Shown: in pieces, positions 23,236-34,989 of the stretch | How positions within the stretch are numbered: position 1 is the stretch's first letter | Layout: the number at the start of each line of letters is the position of its first letter | Origin: Cryptomeria japonica | Taxonomy: Eukaryota; Streptophyta; Pinopsida; Cupressales; Cupressaceae | Assembly: GCF_030272615.1 (NCBI RefSeq) | Contig: NC_081413.1 | Location: 551,054,136 to 551,118,135 of the forward strand | Reading direction: 5' to 3' | Length of the DNA stretch: 64,000 nucleotides | Translations under genes and position numbers: made by a program | Notes under the pieces: generated by a model | What the model was told of the DNA's origin: nothing | The model's input: the letters and a program-made list of their open reading frames with translations, nothing else | Database searches by the model: none

Positions 23236-24482
23236 CTAGGAAACCAAGGATATTCTTTTTTTTTCTTCAACCCCTAACCAAAGAAATATTTTTTGAATCC
23301 TTTCTAAGGCTTCAACAAATTTAGTCGGAATGCCAAATAGACTGAGAGCATAGACAGGGAGATTCTGGAGAGTGGCTTGAAGGAGCTGCAACTTTCCAGC
23401 TTGAGATAACATGGATCCCTTCCAGCCAGCTAGTTTTTTGTTGAGTTTGTCAATTAACATATTCCAAAAGGAGTTTGGGGGAACTAATCCCAATGGGAGG
23501 CCTAGATAAGTGGAGGGGAGTATTTCCACCTTACACCCAATGATATTAGCAATTCTCTGATGTCTTATGATAAGAGTATTCATGAAGTATATAGGAGACT
23601 TGTCCCAATTGACTTGCTGGCCAGTAGCTAATGAATAAGAATTAAGAGCACCTTTAAAGGCAGCAACCTCCCCAATAGAAGAGTATCCCATTAAGATAGT
23701 ATCATCAACAAACTGTTGGTGAGAACAAAAAACATTAGTAGAGGAAGGTTGAAGACCTTTGATAATTTTATTCACTTTCATTTTTTGGATTAGTTTGCTC
23801 ATGCTCTCTGCCAAGATGGTGAAAAGGATAGGAGATATGGGATCTCCTTGTCTGAGCCCCCTAGATGATTTAAAGAATTTAGAAGGAGATCCATTAATGA
23901 GAATTGAAAATATTGGGGTGGAGACCAATTCTCTGATAATTTTAATTATCTTCTCATCAAGTCCAAAAGCCTCCATAATTCTGAAAAGAGCTTGCCATTC
24001 CACTCTATCATAAGCTTTCGCCATATCCAACTTTATCAGAAATCCTTCTTTATTGGTAGCATTGAGGGAGTGAATATTCTCATGCACAAGAATGATAGAA
24101 TCCAAAATCTGTCTACCAGGAACAAATCCTTTTTGCTCCTCAGAGATGATAAAAGGGAGGACATCCAAAAGTTTGGAAGTCAAAACTTTAGATATAATCT
24201 TATAAAAGGATTTACATAGACTTATTGGCCTAAATTTTCTCATGGAATCCGCCTCGACCACCTTAGGAATTGAGGCAATAAAAGTGGAGTTGATTTCCTT
24301 AAGGATTCTTCTTGAACCAAAAAATTCTTTGACCGCATTAACCGTGTCTTTTCCCACAATATGCTAAAATTCCTGGAAGAAGAACATGGGGAAGCCATTA
24401 GGTCCCGGAGCCTTATCCCCTTGAAAGGACAAGACAACTTTTTTAATTTCCTCAGCAGAGGGGATAGCAGAAAGGGCCTACC
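23236..24482 (-). pseudogene. Reverse transcriptase of LINE 2 ORF2 (5'-truncated)
   Basis: An open block of 373 codons (24357-23236) holds the RT core: FRPISLCKSFYKIISKVL, GFVPGRQILDSI, IKLDMAKAYDRVEW (motif A Asp intact), RGLRQGDPISP and the FVDD box. The thumb follows (STYLGLPLG, AGWKGSMLSQAGK). Upstream an in-frame TAG near 24364 separates it from the truncated start. The catalytic residues are intact, but there is no endonuclease and no start. Confidence 0.88.
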
Positions 24483-24498
24483 AAGTAAAAGATTTGTT
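24483..24498. repeat. Target site duplication, LINE 2 (right copy)
   Basis: Identical to 19549-19564 over 16 bases. Confidence 0.9.
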
Positions 24499-25060
24499 AC
24501 TTGTAATGGTAACTACCAAGATTTTCACAATTAATTAGCATCAAAAATTTTATTTGAAAACTTAAAAATCATGCATGTCAACTATTATATTGAAAAAAAC
24601 CATCCAAACAAGTTAATGAAAATTGTGTGCAATCAATTGCAATAGTAATAGCCTAACAACAAGTACTAATAAATATTAACACCCTCATTTCATTTTTTAT
24701 CGCCTTTATTTGTGCTTTAACAAACTCTATTTAACAACTATTTATTAAAACTATTCAAATATTGATATAATAATTTTTTCTATTGGACTAAAAAATGATA
24801 AACTTCAAGAATAAACTTCTCTAAACTATCCACTATATGAGAGAGAGATAAATGATTTTAAGGAAAATAAATAAGTTATAAGTTTGAGTTTTGGAGACAA
24901 TTCTTGGTTACTTTGTTCATGGAAAACCTTATGTTATGTAAAAAAAATATACCACATATTTTGATTTTTATTATTGATTATTGTTAACAAATTTATTCAC
25001 TTGTTGAGGATTCACCTATAATTCCACAAAAACTAATAATAATAATGTAATTAAGTCGAT
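24499..25060. other. AT-rich sequence without gene
   Basis: Low-complexity AT-rich DNA, the continuation of 19281-19548 beyond LINE 2. No feature is seen. Confidence 0.5.
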
Positions 25061-26350
25061 AGGCTTTTAGTGGGGGATGTTTACCTCCGAAGTGCAAGAC
25101 AATCTGGCCAAATTTTTCTCGGTGGCCGGAATTTCTCCCTCGCGGTGTATGACATGTTTGCGCTGAACATCGTGAGCCCACACGCGACGCCTGTTAGAGA
25201 GTTTTTTAGTGGCGAATCTTCGCCAATTGGTGAATTCCGCGTTTTTAGTCAGTTTAAGTCGTGAGCTTGTGAGTACTGGGAGATTTTAGTTGTCGCTACC
25301 TTGCAAGATGTTTTGCACTTGAACATTTTATGTTGTGAGGTTGCGACTGGGTGTGATTTTATATTATCACAAGGTCGTGAGGTGTTTGCAGTTAAGTCAT
25401 TTTAATTTGTGATCATGCGATGTGGTTGGTGTCGCAACTTAGTTGGTTTCGTCGCTTGCTTGCAGGTTTTGAAGTTGTTTAGCATTTTATGTTGCGATCT
25501 GGTGACAAGTAAGTATTGGTCTGATTTTGTGGTCATCGCATGCTCGCGGTTTTGTAATTCTTTAGTCAAAAAGTGTTGCGAGCATGCAATGGTGGTTAAG
25601 TGTCTTATTGTCGCAGGAACGTAAGGGTTTAAGTCAAGTTAAGTTTCGACTTGCAAGCTTGCGATGAAATAAGTTATTTTGTTAGATTTGCAATGGTCGC
25701 TAGCTCCCAGGTAAAGAAATAATATTACAAATGTTGTTGCGAGGTTGTGACTGAAGGGCTTGATGAAGATCAACGACTGTCGCTCACTCGCGAGATTCTT
25801 TGAGGATTCATAAAAGGGATTGCGAGCTTGCGATTAAGAGGATCTGGTAGCATTGTCGCTAACTCATCGGTTACTTTCCAAATTTTTATAACCAGTTGCG
25901 AGTGTGCGATTAAAGATGGGGATGGACACGTGGACTTGTTTGCCAAGTTCTGTAAAAGTTTTGAATAACTCATTTCATACAGTTGTTGCTAGCTCTCATG
26001 TTTGTTTAATGTTAGCATTTTTAGGTCGCGAGCTAGCGACTAGACACTTTGTGGTTAAGTTGTATGGTTATCCCCAGCTTGCAAAGTTAAATGTCTGAAG
26101 ACTTGATCAAGTCGTTAGCTTGCGAGTGAAGTGCTATTGGTCAAGAGATAAACAGTTTTATGTTGGTGAGTACGCGACAAGGGTTAAAGTTACCACTATC
26201 TCCAAGTCGCTACGGTGACGAGGACTTAACATTTTGTGGTTGAGAATTGGCGAGTGGCAGTTCAGTTTCCCTCAGTTGCTAGATCTCGAGGTTATGAAGG
26301 CTTATCATTTTCAGCTTGCGAGTTGGAGATAGAGTCGTAAGGCCCGCACG
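25060..26350 (+). repeat. Degenerate array with recurring GCGAGCTTGCGA-like palindromes
   Basis: At least eight variants of TTGCGAGCTTGCGA or its alternates (TTGCAAGCTTGCGA, TCGCGAGCTAGCGAC, TTGCGAGTGTGCGA) recur at roughly 80-100-bp spacing within otherwise T-rich sequence. The array abuts the 3' LTR of gypsy element 2. Short frames across it carry no protein signature. Comparable short-core arrays are at 1690-1965 and 62160-62870. Confidence 0.55.
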
Positions 26351-27463
26351 TGATGCCTAGGTAAACTGATCAAAACATAACAAAATAAACATGCAGAATG
26401 CTAAAATATCATTAAAAGACCATTTCACCTTGCTATTTTACCTTCTCCTTCGGATTGAGCTTGATGAAGTGAAGGTGCCCCTTGATAATGCTCCACTTGA
26501 TGTGCTCCTTTGATTGATGGATGTGGATGGCTCTCCAATGTTGTGCACAAATGGAATAGATTTGAAAAATGATAAGAATGAGATGATCAAGTTTCCAAGA
26601 TGATTTCCTGGGTTCAAAAGGGCAGCATAAACTTATTGGATTTCGAGATGTTTTTAATGAAGGGATGGAACCCTATTTTATAGGAAGAGGAGAGGAAAAC
26701 GGATGGCTAGGATGAATTCGAGATGAAGGGCTAAGATTTACTTGTGAGCTCACACAAGGTCCAAGAGAGGGTGTGGAGACCAAGAAATATGCCTTAAAGG
26801 CATTTCGTATCTCCACACTCTACAAGATGCATTGGAGGAATTAAAAATCTCCAAAAATGGATATTATGGGGATCAGAAGAATAAAAAAGAATTAAAAATT
26901 CTTTGGGAGAGGGAAATGCCTAGAGGAATGTGAGATTTCGAAAATCTTACATTCATCTAGAAAAAGAGCATTTAAAGCTAGTGGCTGGATGAAAGGACAA
27001 AGAGTTGACTTTGTGGCTAATCATGATGATTAGCCATTAACGACTCATTAGGAGGGGGATTAGAGGAAATGTTAGGTGGGATTTATATTTGTAGGAGAAT
27101 TTGACTAGGAGAGAGAATGAGTGGAGGGAATAAAAAATTAGAAGAATAATGTTAAGTGAGTTTAGGGAGTTTCTAGAAGAATTTATTAGGTTAATGATGA
27201 GTTAAGAAGATGATTTGTAGGAATCATGTAGGTCAACTAATTAATTGAAATTAATTAGCTAAGAGGAAGATTTGTGAGGATTTGATTTTTTAGAAGAATA
27301 AAGAAAGGGATTTATTTATTAAATAAATCAATCATATGCTATAGTGAGAATATTAATTATATTTAATTAATATTGAGAAGAATTTTAATTAACATAGTTA
27401 ATTAATTAATTAATTATGTGAGGAATTAAAAATAATTAAAATAATTATTTTTAAGTGTCTACA
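26351..27463 (-). repeat. 3' LTR of gypsy element 2
   Basis: The LTR runs from TGATGCCTAGG to TGTCTACA, about 1.1 kb. On the minus strand it starts TGTAGACACTT directly after a polypurine tract. AT-rich palindromes occupy the U3 part (27240-27455), and a TATAAAATAG-type promoter lies on the minus strand near 26672-26683. No matching 5' LTR can be found to the right of the gag gene, so the element seems to have lost it. Confidence 0.65.
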
Positions 27464-27477
27464 TTTTGCCCCTCTTT
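27464..27477 (-). other. Polypurine tract of gypsy element 2
   Basis: The complement TTTTGCCCCTCTTT gives AAAGAGGGGCAAAA on the minus strand, immediately before the LTR start TGTAGACA. It is nearly identical to that of gypsy 1. Confidence 0.8.
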
Positions 27478-27750
27478 GAAGCGAGGTGTGATGACGCATT
27501 GATTCAAAGAATAATCTTGTTTTGATGTTGATATTGGTTTGATAGGATGCCCCGGCTCTTGAATGATAGATTACTGTATGGTGATGCCCCCTTGGGAGAT
27601 CGATTGAGGTATTTGATCTTTAGAGTTTTGCGAAATTGATGTCTCGATAGGTTTGATGTGATGAAAAAGCAAGTTCTTTGAATAGCTTGATTTCTTAGGT
27701 TGGTAAGATTGAAATTTTTTGATCGATTCGATTGATAAGATCTAGATTCA

Positions 27751-28190
27751 GTCTGGTTTCAGGAAGAATTCATCCTGTATAAGACAAAGATGATCAAAGT
27801 GTCTGGTTTCAGGAAGGATTCATCCTGTATAAGACATGATTGATCACAACGTCTGGTTTCAGGAAGGATTCATCTTGTATAAGACATGATAAGAGTGTCT
27901 GGTTTCATGAAGGATTCATCCTGTATAAGACATGATCAGAGCGTCTAGTTTTGGAAAGGATTCATCCTGTATAAGACATGATCAGATCACAACGTCTGGT
28001 TTCAGGAAGGATTCATCCTATATAAGACATGATCAATCACAACATCTGGTTTCAGGAAGGATTCATCTGTATAAGACATGATCGATCACAACGAACGATT
28101 TCAGGAAGGATTCATCTTGTATAAGACATGATCGATCACAACGTCTGGTTTCAGGAAGGATTCATCTTGTATAAGACATGATCAGAATCA
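27751..28190 (-). repeat. Nine-unit tandem repeat in the gypsy 2 spacer
   Basis: Nine units of 46-51 bp start at about 27751, 27801, 27851, 27897, 27943, 27994, 28044, 28093 and 28143. Each has GTCTGGTTTCAGGAAGGATT, then ATCCTGTATAAGACATGATC, with few changes. The array lies in the non-coding spacer between integrase and the 3' LTR. A related core in reverse occurs at 11316-11562. Unit similarity is too loose, and there is no separate spacer class, so this is not a CRISPR array. Confidence 0.8.
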
Positions 28191-29285
28191 AAAATTGATT
28201 ATGTGAGGAAAAAAAATAGAGGAAGAAAAATTAGGGTGGAAGGGATAAATGAGGAAGAAATATGAAGCAGTTGTGAGGTATTTGGAAAGAAGAATACGAG
28301 ATGTGAGACCGCAGAGGAAAATAGGGGTAATTGAGAACTCCATGGGATTATTGAGTTTAGGATTTGATGGAATGATGGTGAGATTTTGTGCACAACAAAT
28401 GTGGAGAGCCAACCTAGTTTGATGTTGCCCTGAGTGACTTGCACCACTGATTATAGAAATCAGGATGCCATGAGAAACCCAAGGCGTGGACTGACTCTGC
28501 AAACAAACAGGAATTTCTTGCACACAACAATGCAAGTGTTAAGAAACACTAATACAAAGTTGTGGGTTCGTGCAAGGAAACCCTCAAACACATTGATACC
28601 TCTTGTACACGAGAAGGTAAGTGTTGATAAACACTAGTACCAAGTCGCCGGTTTATACAAGAAGGATCCAAACCATGCCATACTATGAAATATGGCCCAG
28701 TATGCACCTATCATAACATACCTGGATATGGAAGAACCCAAGCAGTCGTAAATAGTGGCAGTCGTAGGGCAAAAGATGCAAGCCTATATGAAAAGATCTA
28801 ACAAAATCTAACAAGTCTCTTCCTTGCAACCAAATGATACCTCTTGCCAAGAGTAGAACTAGGATGGACTTGGGATTGTTTCTCAAGACTTCTTGAAGCT
28901 TATACAGAGGCATAAAAGCTCAGTTTCACTGGGACATTTCTTGTTCATGACTCAGGTGAAGACTCATCGTCATACGCATGTTTTATTGGGAGACGGAAAA
29001 GAAGGAATGTTGTGCATGGGTGGGCTAGATGGCAGATGATTTGTAGTATCGATATGATAGACAGTGGATTCAATTATTTACCTTGGCGCCTGCACAGAGG
29101 TTTTCACCAAGATACTTGCCCATAGAGCCACGAGTTGTTTTTCTTTCTTTTTTTGATTTTTTTTTTTCTTAATTTTTTTGTATCATAAGGTGCCTATTTG
29201 CTAGGTTTGCACCAAAGTGACGATTTTTTCAGGATCTTTTTTTCTCTTTTTTAAATTTTTTTGACAATTTAAGACTTTCTGAGGA
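28191..29285 (-). other. Non-coding remainder of the gypsy 2 spacer
   Basis: No credible frame. It has a two-copy repeat around AAGTGTTAAGAAACACTAATAC (28535-28640) and a T-rich tract at 29136-29175. It connects the nine-unit array with the integrase stop at 29286. Confidence 0.5.
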
Positions 29286-30680
29286 CTAAGCATAAAACCT
29301 TTTGAGGTGCATGATATTCATCGGATCATCCAAAGGATCGCCTTCAGGAGTAGCCAACTGATAAGCTCCTGATCCATATTTTGCTATGATTACATATGGT
29401 CCAAGCCAATTAGGCTTGAACTTGCCTTTCTTTTCTCTTTCTTGTAGATTTTTCTGATTCTCCATGAGGACAAGATCACCAACTTCGAATTCTCGAGTTC
29501 TGACTTTTTTATGATAACTCGTGCACAGACGGTTTTGATATACCCGGAGATGATTCAAGGCCTTGAGGCGCCTCTCATCTAATAATTCTAGCTCTTGTAA
29601 GCGGGCAATTCTGTATTCTTCCTCTGGTAGGATGTTTTGCAGTGATACCCTTAGAGAGGGGATCTCGATCTCAAGGGGAAGAATAGCTTCAAAACCAAAT
29701 ACTAGGGAATAAGGAGTGGCACCTGTGGGGGTGCAAATGGAGGTGCGGTAGGCCCACAATGCAGGATGGATTTGGAGGTGCCAATCACGACCTGCTTCAT
29801 TGACTGTCTTTTTGAGGGTTTTTATTAGGGTTTTATTAGAAGCCTTAGCTTGGCCATTGCCTTGGGGATAATATGGAGTGGAGAAGCGGTGTTGGATGTT
29901 GAATTTTTGGCAGAGTTCTTTGACATCCTAGTTTTTAAATTGTTTACCATTATCTGTGATGATAACTTTTGGGATGCCATATCGGCAGATTAGGTAGTTC
30001 AGGATGAATTTGGATATTTGCTTGCCGGTGGTGAAAGTAAGAGGGATAGCCTCTACCCACTTGGTGAAGTATTCAGTGGTGGTGATAATGAATTTATGTC
30101 CGTTGGAAGATGAAGGGTGGATTTTTCCAATGAGATCGAGCCCCCACTGCGAGAAGGGCCATGGTGTAATGAATGGCTGCAATTCTTGTGACGGTGCATG
30201 AATCTTGTCGCCATGCTGCTGGCAAGGGATGCATTTCTTCACATAATTGTATGCATCTTCTTCCATTTTAGGCCAATAGTATCCTGTTCTCAAAAGTTTT
30301 TTAGCCAACATGAGTCCACTTGAGTGTGCCCCACAGATACCCTCGTGTACTTCGCGTAATGCCCATTCTGCTTCTTGTTTATCTAAACACCTTAGGAGGG
30401 AACCATCAAAATGCCTTCTGAACAAGGTGTTTGCAAGGATGGTGTAACGGGCACATCGGCGGATGAAGGTTTGTTGTTGGGTTTTGGTGAGGTGTGGGGG
30501 AATGGTGTTGTTTTTGAGGAAAGCAAAGGTTTCTTGGTACCAAGGGGACTCGAGACCAACGAGAACACACAACATTTCAGACTCTGGTAGGTCGTATGCC
30601 GGTATAAACAACTGTTCGACCAAGAACTTGCACTTCTGACTGTGTGCTGGCATTTGAATGAGAGAGCCAATGGTGGCCAT
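29286..30680 (-). pseudogene. Integrase of gypsy element 2
   Basis: The N-terminal HHCC zinc motif (HEGICGAH ... CIPCQQHG; 30340-30205) is followed by the core with QWGLDLIGKI and VIITDNGKQF. A TAG stop after QFKN (29925-29927) splits the domain. The third catalytic residue is changed: GNGQAKASNK has Lys (codon 29844-29846) where the active enzyme and gypsy 1 have Glu. The C-terminal part is open to LKRFYA at 29286. The copy could not integrate DNA even without the stop. Confidence 0.85.
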
Positions 30681-31298
30681 TGCATATGCAGCCCTGTTGT
30701 TTGTTCATGGGATTTGATCAAACTTGATTGCCGTGAAATGTTGCTTGAGATCTTCAACCATGGTACGGTAGGGAAGGAGTTTATCATCTTTTGTCTGGTA
30801 TTCATCATTGACTTATTTTATGACGAGCTGGGAATCACCATAGACTTGTAATTCGTTTATTTTCCAGTGGATAGCTAAGAGTAAACCTATGATGAGGGCC
30901 TTGTATTCTGCTATGTTATTAGTACATGCAAAGGCTATCTTGTATGATTTGGGGATGCCATCTCCTTGAGGTGTGACCAATAATATTCCTACCCTCGATC
31001 CATTTTGAGTGTAGGAGCCATCAAAATACAATTTCCATGTGGAGGATGTGGTAACAGTCATAATGAACTCATCTGGTAATTCTGTGAGAAGAGGATGGTT
31101 GCCTGGAAGTGGAGCTTCAGCCAATTGATCTGCAATGACTTGTCCCTTGATTGCCTTTCTGTCCACATATTCAATGTCAAACTCGCTTAAGAGCATGACC
31201 CATTTGGCGGTTCTGCCAGTGAGAGCAGCTTTGGACAAGAGATATTTAAGTGGATCAATTTTAGCAATTAATTTTGTCTTATTATTTAGCATATAGTG
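30681..31298 (-). pseudogene. RNase H and archaeal-type RNase H of gypsy element 2
   Basis: The end of the Ty3 RNase H (IAKIDPLKYLLSKAALTGRT, EFDIEYVDRKAIKGQVIADQ) leads without a break into the second, archaeal-type RNase H (WKLYFDGSYTQNGSRVGILL, CTNNIAEYKAL, VYGDSQLVIK). The region is preceded by a TGA where the neighbouring family has Arg (near 31297) and followed by a TAA near 30812. The dual RNase H is diagnostic of Tat elements. Confidence 0.82.
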
Positions 31299-32654
31299 TC
31301 ATAGTTTCTGTGTGTTGAACACTAATGCCAAAAATGCTCTTTCAATGGGGGTGTAATTGAGTTCATATCCTACCAACGTCCGACTGATGTAGTAAATGGC
31401 ACGTTCCTTATCTTGATCATCTGTTTGTGCCAGTAATGCCCCCAATGCCACTGTAGTAGCACATATGTATAAAATGAGGGGTTTTCCAAGGGTAGGTGGC
31501 ATCAAAACTGGAGGTGATGCTAGATATTCTTTTAGTTTTTCAAAGGCCTTTTGATAGAGGCAATCCCATTTGAATTTTGTGTCTTTACGTAACAGGTGTG
31601 CAAATGGATGGCACTTGTCGGCTAGTTGTGAAATGAAACGCCTGATAGACTGGAGTTTTCCCTGGAGACTGCATAGTTGTCTGAGAGTTTTTGGCGGAGG
31701 CATTTTCATATTAGCTTTTACCTTTGCAGAATCAACCTCGATGCCTCTGCGGGAAATAATGAATCCTAGTAGTTTTCCCGATGTGATGCCAAACACACAC
31801 TTTTTGGGATTTAGGCGCAGCTTGTATTTTTCCAATCTTTCGAAGATCTGTTTTAGAATAGGGATGTGCTCTTGTCTTGTCTTGGATTTACCTAGCAGAT
31901 CATCCACATAGTCCTCCATAATTTTGTGCAAGAGGTGATGAAAAATTGTTGTCATTGCCCGTTGATATGTAGCTCCAACATTTTTAAGGCCAAAAGGCAT
32001 GACCCGGTAACAAAAAGTACCCCATGGTGTTGTGAATGCGGTTTTATGTTGATCCTCATCTGCTATCCTAATTTGGTTGTATCCAGAAAACCCATCCATT
32101 AGCGATAGCATTTCATTTCCTACTATAAGATCCACAATCATATCTATGTTTGGGAGTGGGAAATCATCTTTAGGACAAGCTATATTTAGATCTCAAAAAT
32201 TTGTGCAGATGCGGATGCCCCCAGGAGGTTTGCCGACAGGTACAATGTTGGAGACCCATTCAGCGTAGTCTATGGGTTTGATAAATTCTGCGTCTAACAA
32301 CTTTTGAAGTTCTGCTTTGACCAAGAGAGCAATATGCGGGTGCATTTTGCAGAGTTTTTGTTTTACAGGTTTTGCATCTGGGCGGACGATGAGATTGTGA
32401 ACCACCAAGGCACAATCCAACCCTGGCATATCGGAATAGGACCATGCAAAATTGATTTTAACTTCTGTAAGGAAGTTGATGAAGTCTTGTTTCTCGATTT
32501 CAGTGAGGGATTTGGCAATGAGCACATTTTTCGGAATGACTTTGGTGCCCATGTTGATGTTGTCTGTTTCTTCTATCAACAAATTTGATTTGTCCTGTGG
32601 AAGGTAACCAATGGTAGGGAGGTCAAATCCCTCATCGTCAAGTGCCTTTTCCAA
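31299..32654 (-). pseudogene. Reverse transcriptase of gypsy element 2
   Basis: Two open blocks, 32654-32193 and 32141-31299, are separated by a TGA in the NFRDLN motif. Visible motifs are KPVKQKLCKMHP, DYAEWVSNIVPVGKP, SLMDGFSGYNQIRI (motif A Asp), MPFGLKNVGATYQRAM and MEDYVDDLLGKS (motif C). The connection and early RNase H follow (KFKWDCLYQKAFEKLK, LGALLAQTDD). It copies element RNA into DNA. The catalytic Asp residues are intact. Confidence 0.85.
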
Positions 32655-32690
32655 GTTTTCACTTTCAGATACACCCTTTGTTTTTATTTC

Positions 32691-34527
32691 TTATTCATCC
32701 AAAGGCGCCTCAGGGAGGTTTTCACCTAGGAAATCATATCTTTTTCTTTTATTATCTTTTTTGTGGATAAGGGCATTGACTTGACTATCAAAGTATCCCT
32801 TTTCATGTAGTTGAATACCCTCAATTCTATTAGAATCTTCCATATTTTGCGTTGTTAGGAGAGCAATGAGAGCATTATCGTCGATGCAGATATCTAAAGT
32901 GGGTTTGTCTCGTTGGCCCCAGTCAATGAGTTCAGGATGGACAAGATGTAGCTCATGTGAAGTGGGAGGGGTTACGGGGGTGATGGTATTGATGTAAGCG
33001 TTGAAGAAGGTATCTTTCTCATATTCATAAGGCATTTCGTGGAATTCCTCTTCGTCAACGCTTTCAATATCCGAAGAAGGACTAGAAGGGGCACCGACAA
33101 TAGTAATCTTAGGCACCGGGGTGTACCCCAAGCCTCTATTGTATCCGTAGGAGATAGGATTTATGGGTGCTTTTCTTCCTTTCTCCTCTGGTCCCAGACC
33201 GTGTCCTTTGTAACCCATTTTTTCAACTATGGCAAATGCTTTTGGGTACATTTCTTTGGATATTCTTGTTGGATCATCATCCTCTTCCCAGTACAGCCAT
33301 GAAGAGATATTTGCCTCGAGGTTCTCATTATCAAGTGGGCCCCATTGCTGGAAGGTGGTGTTTTGGCATTGCATGACTGGTTTTGGGTCTTTTTTTAGCT
33401 TTTTTGGTTTGCCAAATGACTTAGGAGAGAGAGGGAGTTTGCCTATTAATAAGACATCCTCTAATTTGTATTCTCCACAGCCATTGTCCAAGATCTTGAT
33501 TTGATTATTTGGTTGGGATGATGTGGAGGCAACATTTGATGTGTCAGATGGAGGCGTTGGCGAAGGTCTATTTAGTGGGCAATGATACGGATGCTTCCCC
33601 TCTAATAGTTTGCAATATTGAAAAGGTTGGGGATCACCTTTGACAGTGATCACTTTTCCATTATAGGGGAATTTGATGCATTGGTGATAGGTGGAGGGTA
33701 CGACCTGCAAGGAATGAATCCATGGCCTCCCGAGGATAATGTTGTAGGGGAGATCAAGATCGAGTACTTGGCAAAGGGTTTCAATTGTAATGAGGCCCAC
33801 TTGAAGAGGTAAGGTGATCACGCCCTTTGAAATTCTTTCTGCATCATCATATGCCTTTATTGTGATCCTTCCTGATGTGTCTATCAGATCCTCAGAAAGT
33901 CCCAATTGTTTTATCAATTTGTATGTACATAGATTAAGCCCAGATCCACCATCTATCAGGATATGTTTGACCTTGTGCTTGTGGATGAGAGCTTCGACAT
34001 GCAAAGGTTTGTTATGGTCCTCATCTGCGGGAGCATCTTTGGAGTTAAATACAATGTGCTGTCGGGCAACAAGGTTTCCAATGAGGGTTGGAAATTGGGT
34101 GGTGTTGATGTTATCAGGAACGCATGATTGGAGAAGGGCTTGTTCCAAAATTTCTTTATGGACCGGAGAAGTCTTCAGAAGTTCCAAAATGGAGATCTGT
34201 GCGAGTGTCTTCCCAAGTTGATCAAGGAGGTCATATCGGTGGGTGGAAGACATGGGTGGGGGGTTTGGTGGGGGAGGAACTCCTTGGATGGTGACTCTTC
34301 CTCGGCGTGTAGTTGAATTGCAGTCATTCTGAAAATGGGAGGTGGAAGGCGTGGCACCTTGAATGACTATTCTAGCCGGATTTGGTCTGCTTTGGGAAGA
34401 AGGAGGATTAACTCCTTGGATGGTTATGACATTGACATGATTGTCTGTAGGTTCAATGCGACTTACTAAAAAATCAAAACCGGTTACGTGATTAGCGTAG
34501 TCATAACCCATTGCGTTAGATGATGAG
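32691..34527 (-). pseudogene. Aspartic protease and G-patch linker of gypsy element 2
   Basis: An open frame of 606 codons from Met at 34511 continues the gag frame across the nested insertion. It has three spaced (I/V)xIQG motifs (residues 29-33, 48-52, 73-77). The retropepsin site HILIDGGSGLNLC has its Asp at 187; ILGRPW near 260 is the second conserved protease element. A G-patch-like segment at 428-465 reads MGYKGHGLGPEEKGRKAPI. An acidic linker precedes RT. A TAA just after 32691 separates it from RT. The protease would cut the Gag-Pol polyprotein; G-patch segments bind nucleic acid in other retroelements. Confidence 0.8.
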
Positions 34528-34532
34528 CCTTT
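34528..34532. repeat. Target site duplication of the copia-type element (left)
   Basis: CCTTT precedes the left LTR and recurs at 39518-39522 after the right LTR. Five bases is the usual duplication size for LTR elements. Confidence 0.9.
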
Positions 34533-34982
34533 TGTGAGATTTTGCCAAGATCAAGAGCTCAATGAAATGTACAAAATAGAGACACAATATAGGACAAGAA
34601 TAAACTGTATTCTTATCAATAGAAAATGATCAATAACATAATTACATACAATGTAGATGAGCCTGCTTATATAGGCAAGGCTAGGGATATGTGAGCACAC
34701 AGACATGACATGTGGCTCAATAAGAAACAAGGGTAGGTAGGAAATAGGTGTGGGTAGGTAGGAGAAATAATATAATAGTCCACATGAGGTGGATCACCCA
34801 CTGAATGTGGAGTGTAACAACAAGATCAACACCATAAAAGGTGGAATGTCTCCTACACACACTATCCCAATATGGCACAAACACCCAAGTGTCTCATACC
34901 CAAACTACTATGAAATGCATTTCCTAAGTAAGCTTAAGTAAGGTGTAATAATATCCAAGATGAATAATTGTTTACACCAACA
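34533..34982 (-). repeat. 3' LTR (450 bp) of the nested copia-type element
   Basis: The LTR starts TGTGAGATTTTGCC and ends TTTACACCAACA. It differs from the other LTR (39068-39517) at about nine positions, mostly transitions, so the two are about 98% identical. A polypurine tract (complement CCCCCCC, 34983-34989) adjoins its right side, which makes it the 3' LTR of a minus-strand element. Confidence 0.92.
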
Positions 34983-34989
34983 CCCCCCC
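34983..34989 (-). other. Polypurine tract of the copia-type element
   Basis: Seven C on the + strand (seven G on the minus strand) directly next to the 3' LTR, preceded in the minus sense by TTAA. This is the expected place for plus-strand priming. Confidence 0.75.

Larger units (their letters stand above)
19565..24482 (-). mobile_element. LINE 2: 5'-truncated L1-clade LINE with extra 3' reading frame
   Basis: The element is about 4.9 kb and reads leftward. It begins abruptly inside the reverse transcriptase (KAPGPNGFPMFFFQEF near 24380), so ORF1, the endonuclease and the start of RT are missing, as is usual for incomplete reverse transcription. RT, zf-RVT and RNase H follow, then an additional 1.6-kb coding-like region. 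The 3' end has the TTTTCCTTAATCAAAAAC type terminus that LINE 1 also shows. A perfect 16-bp target duplication flanks the whole. Confidence 0.85.
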
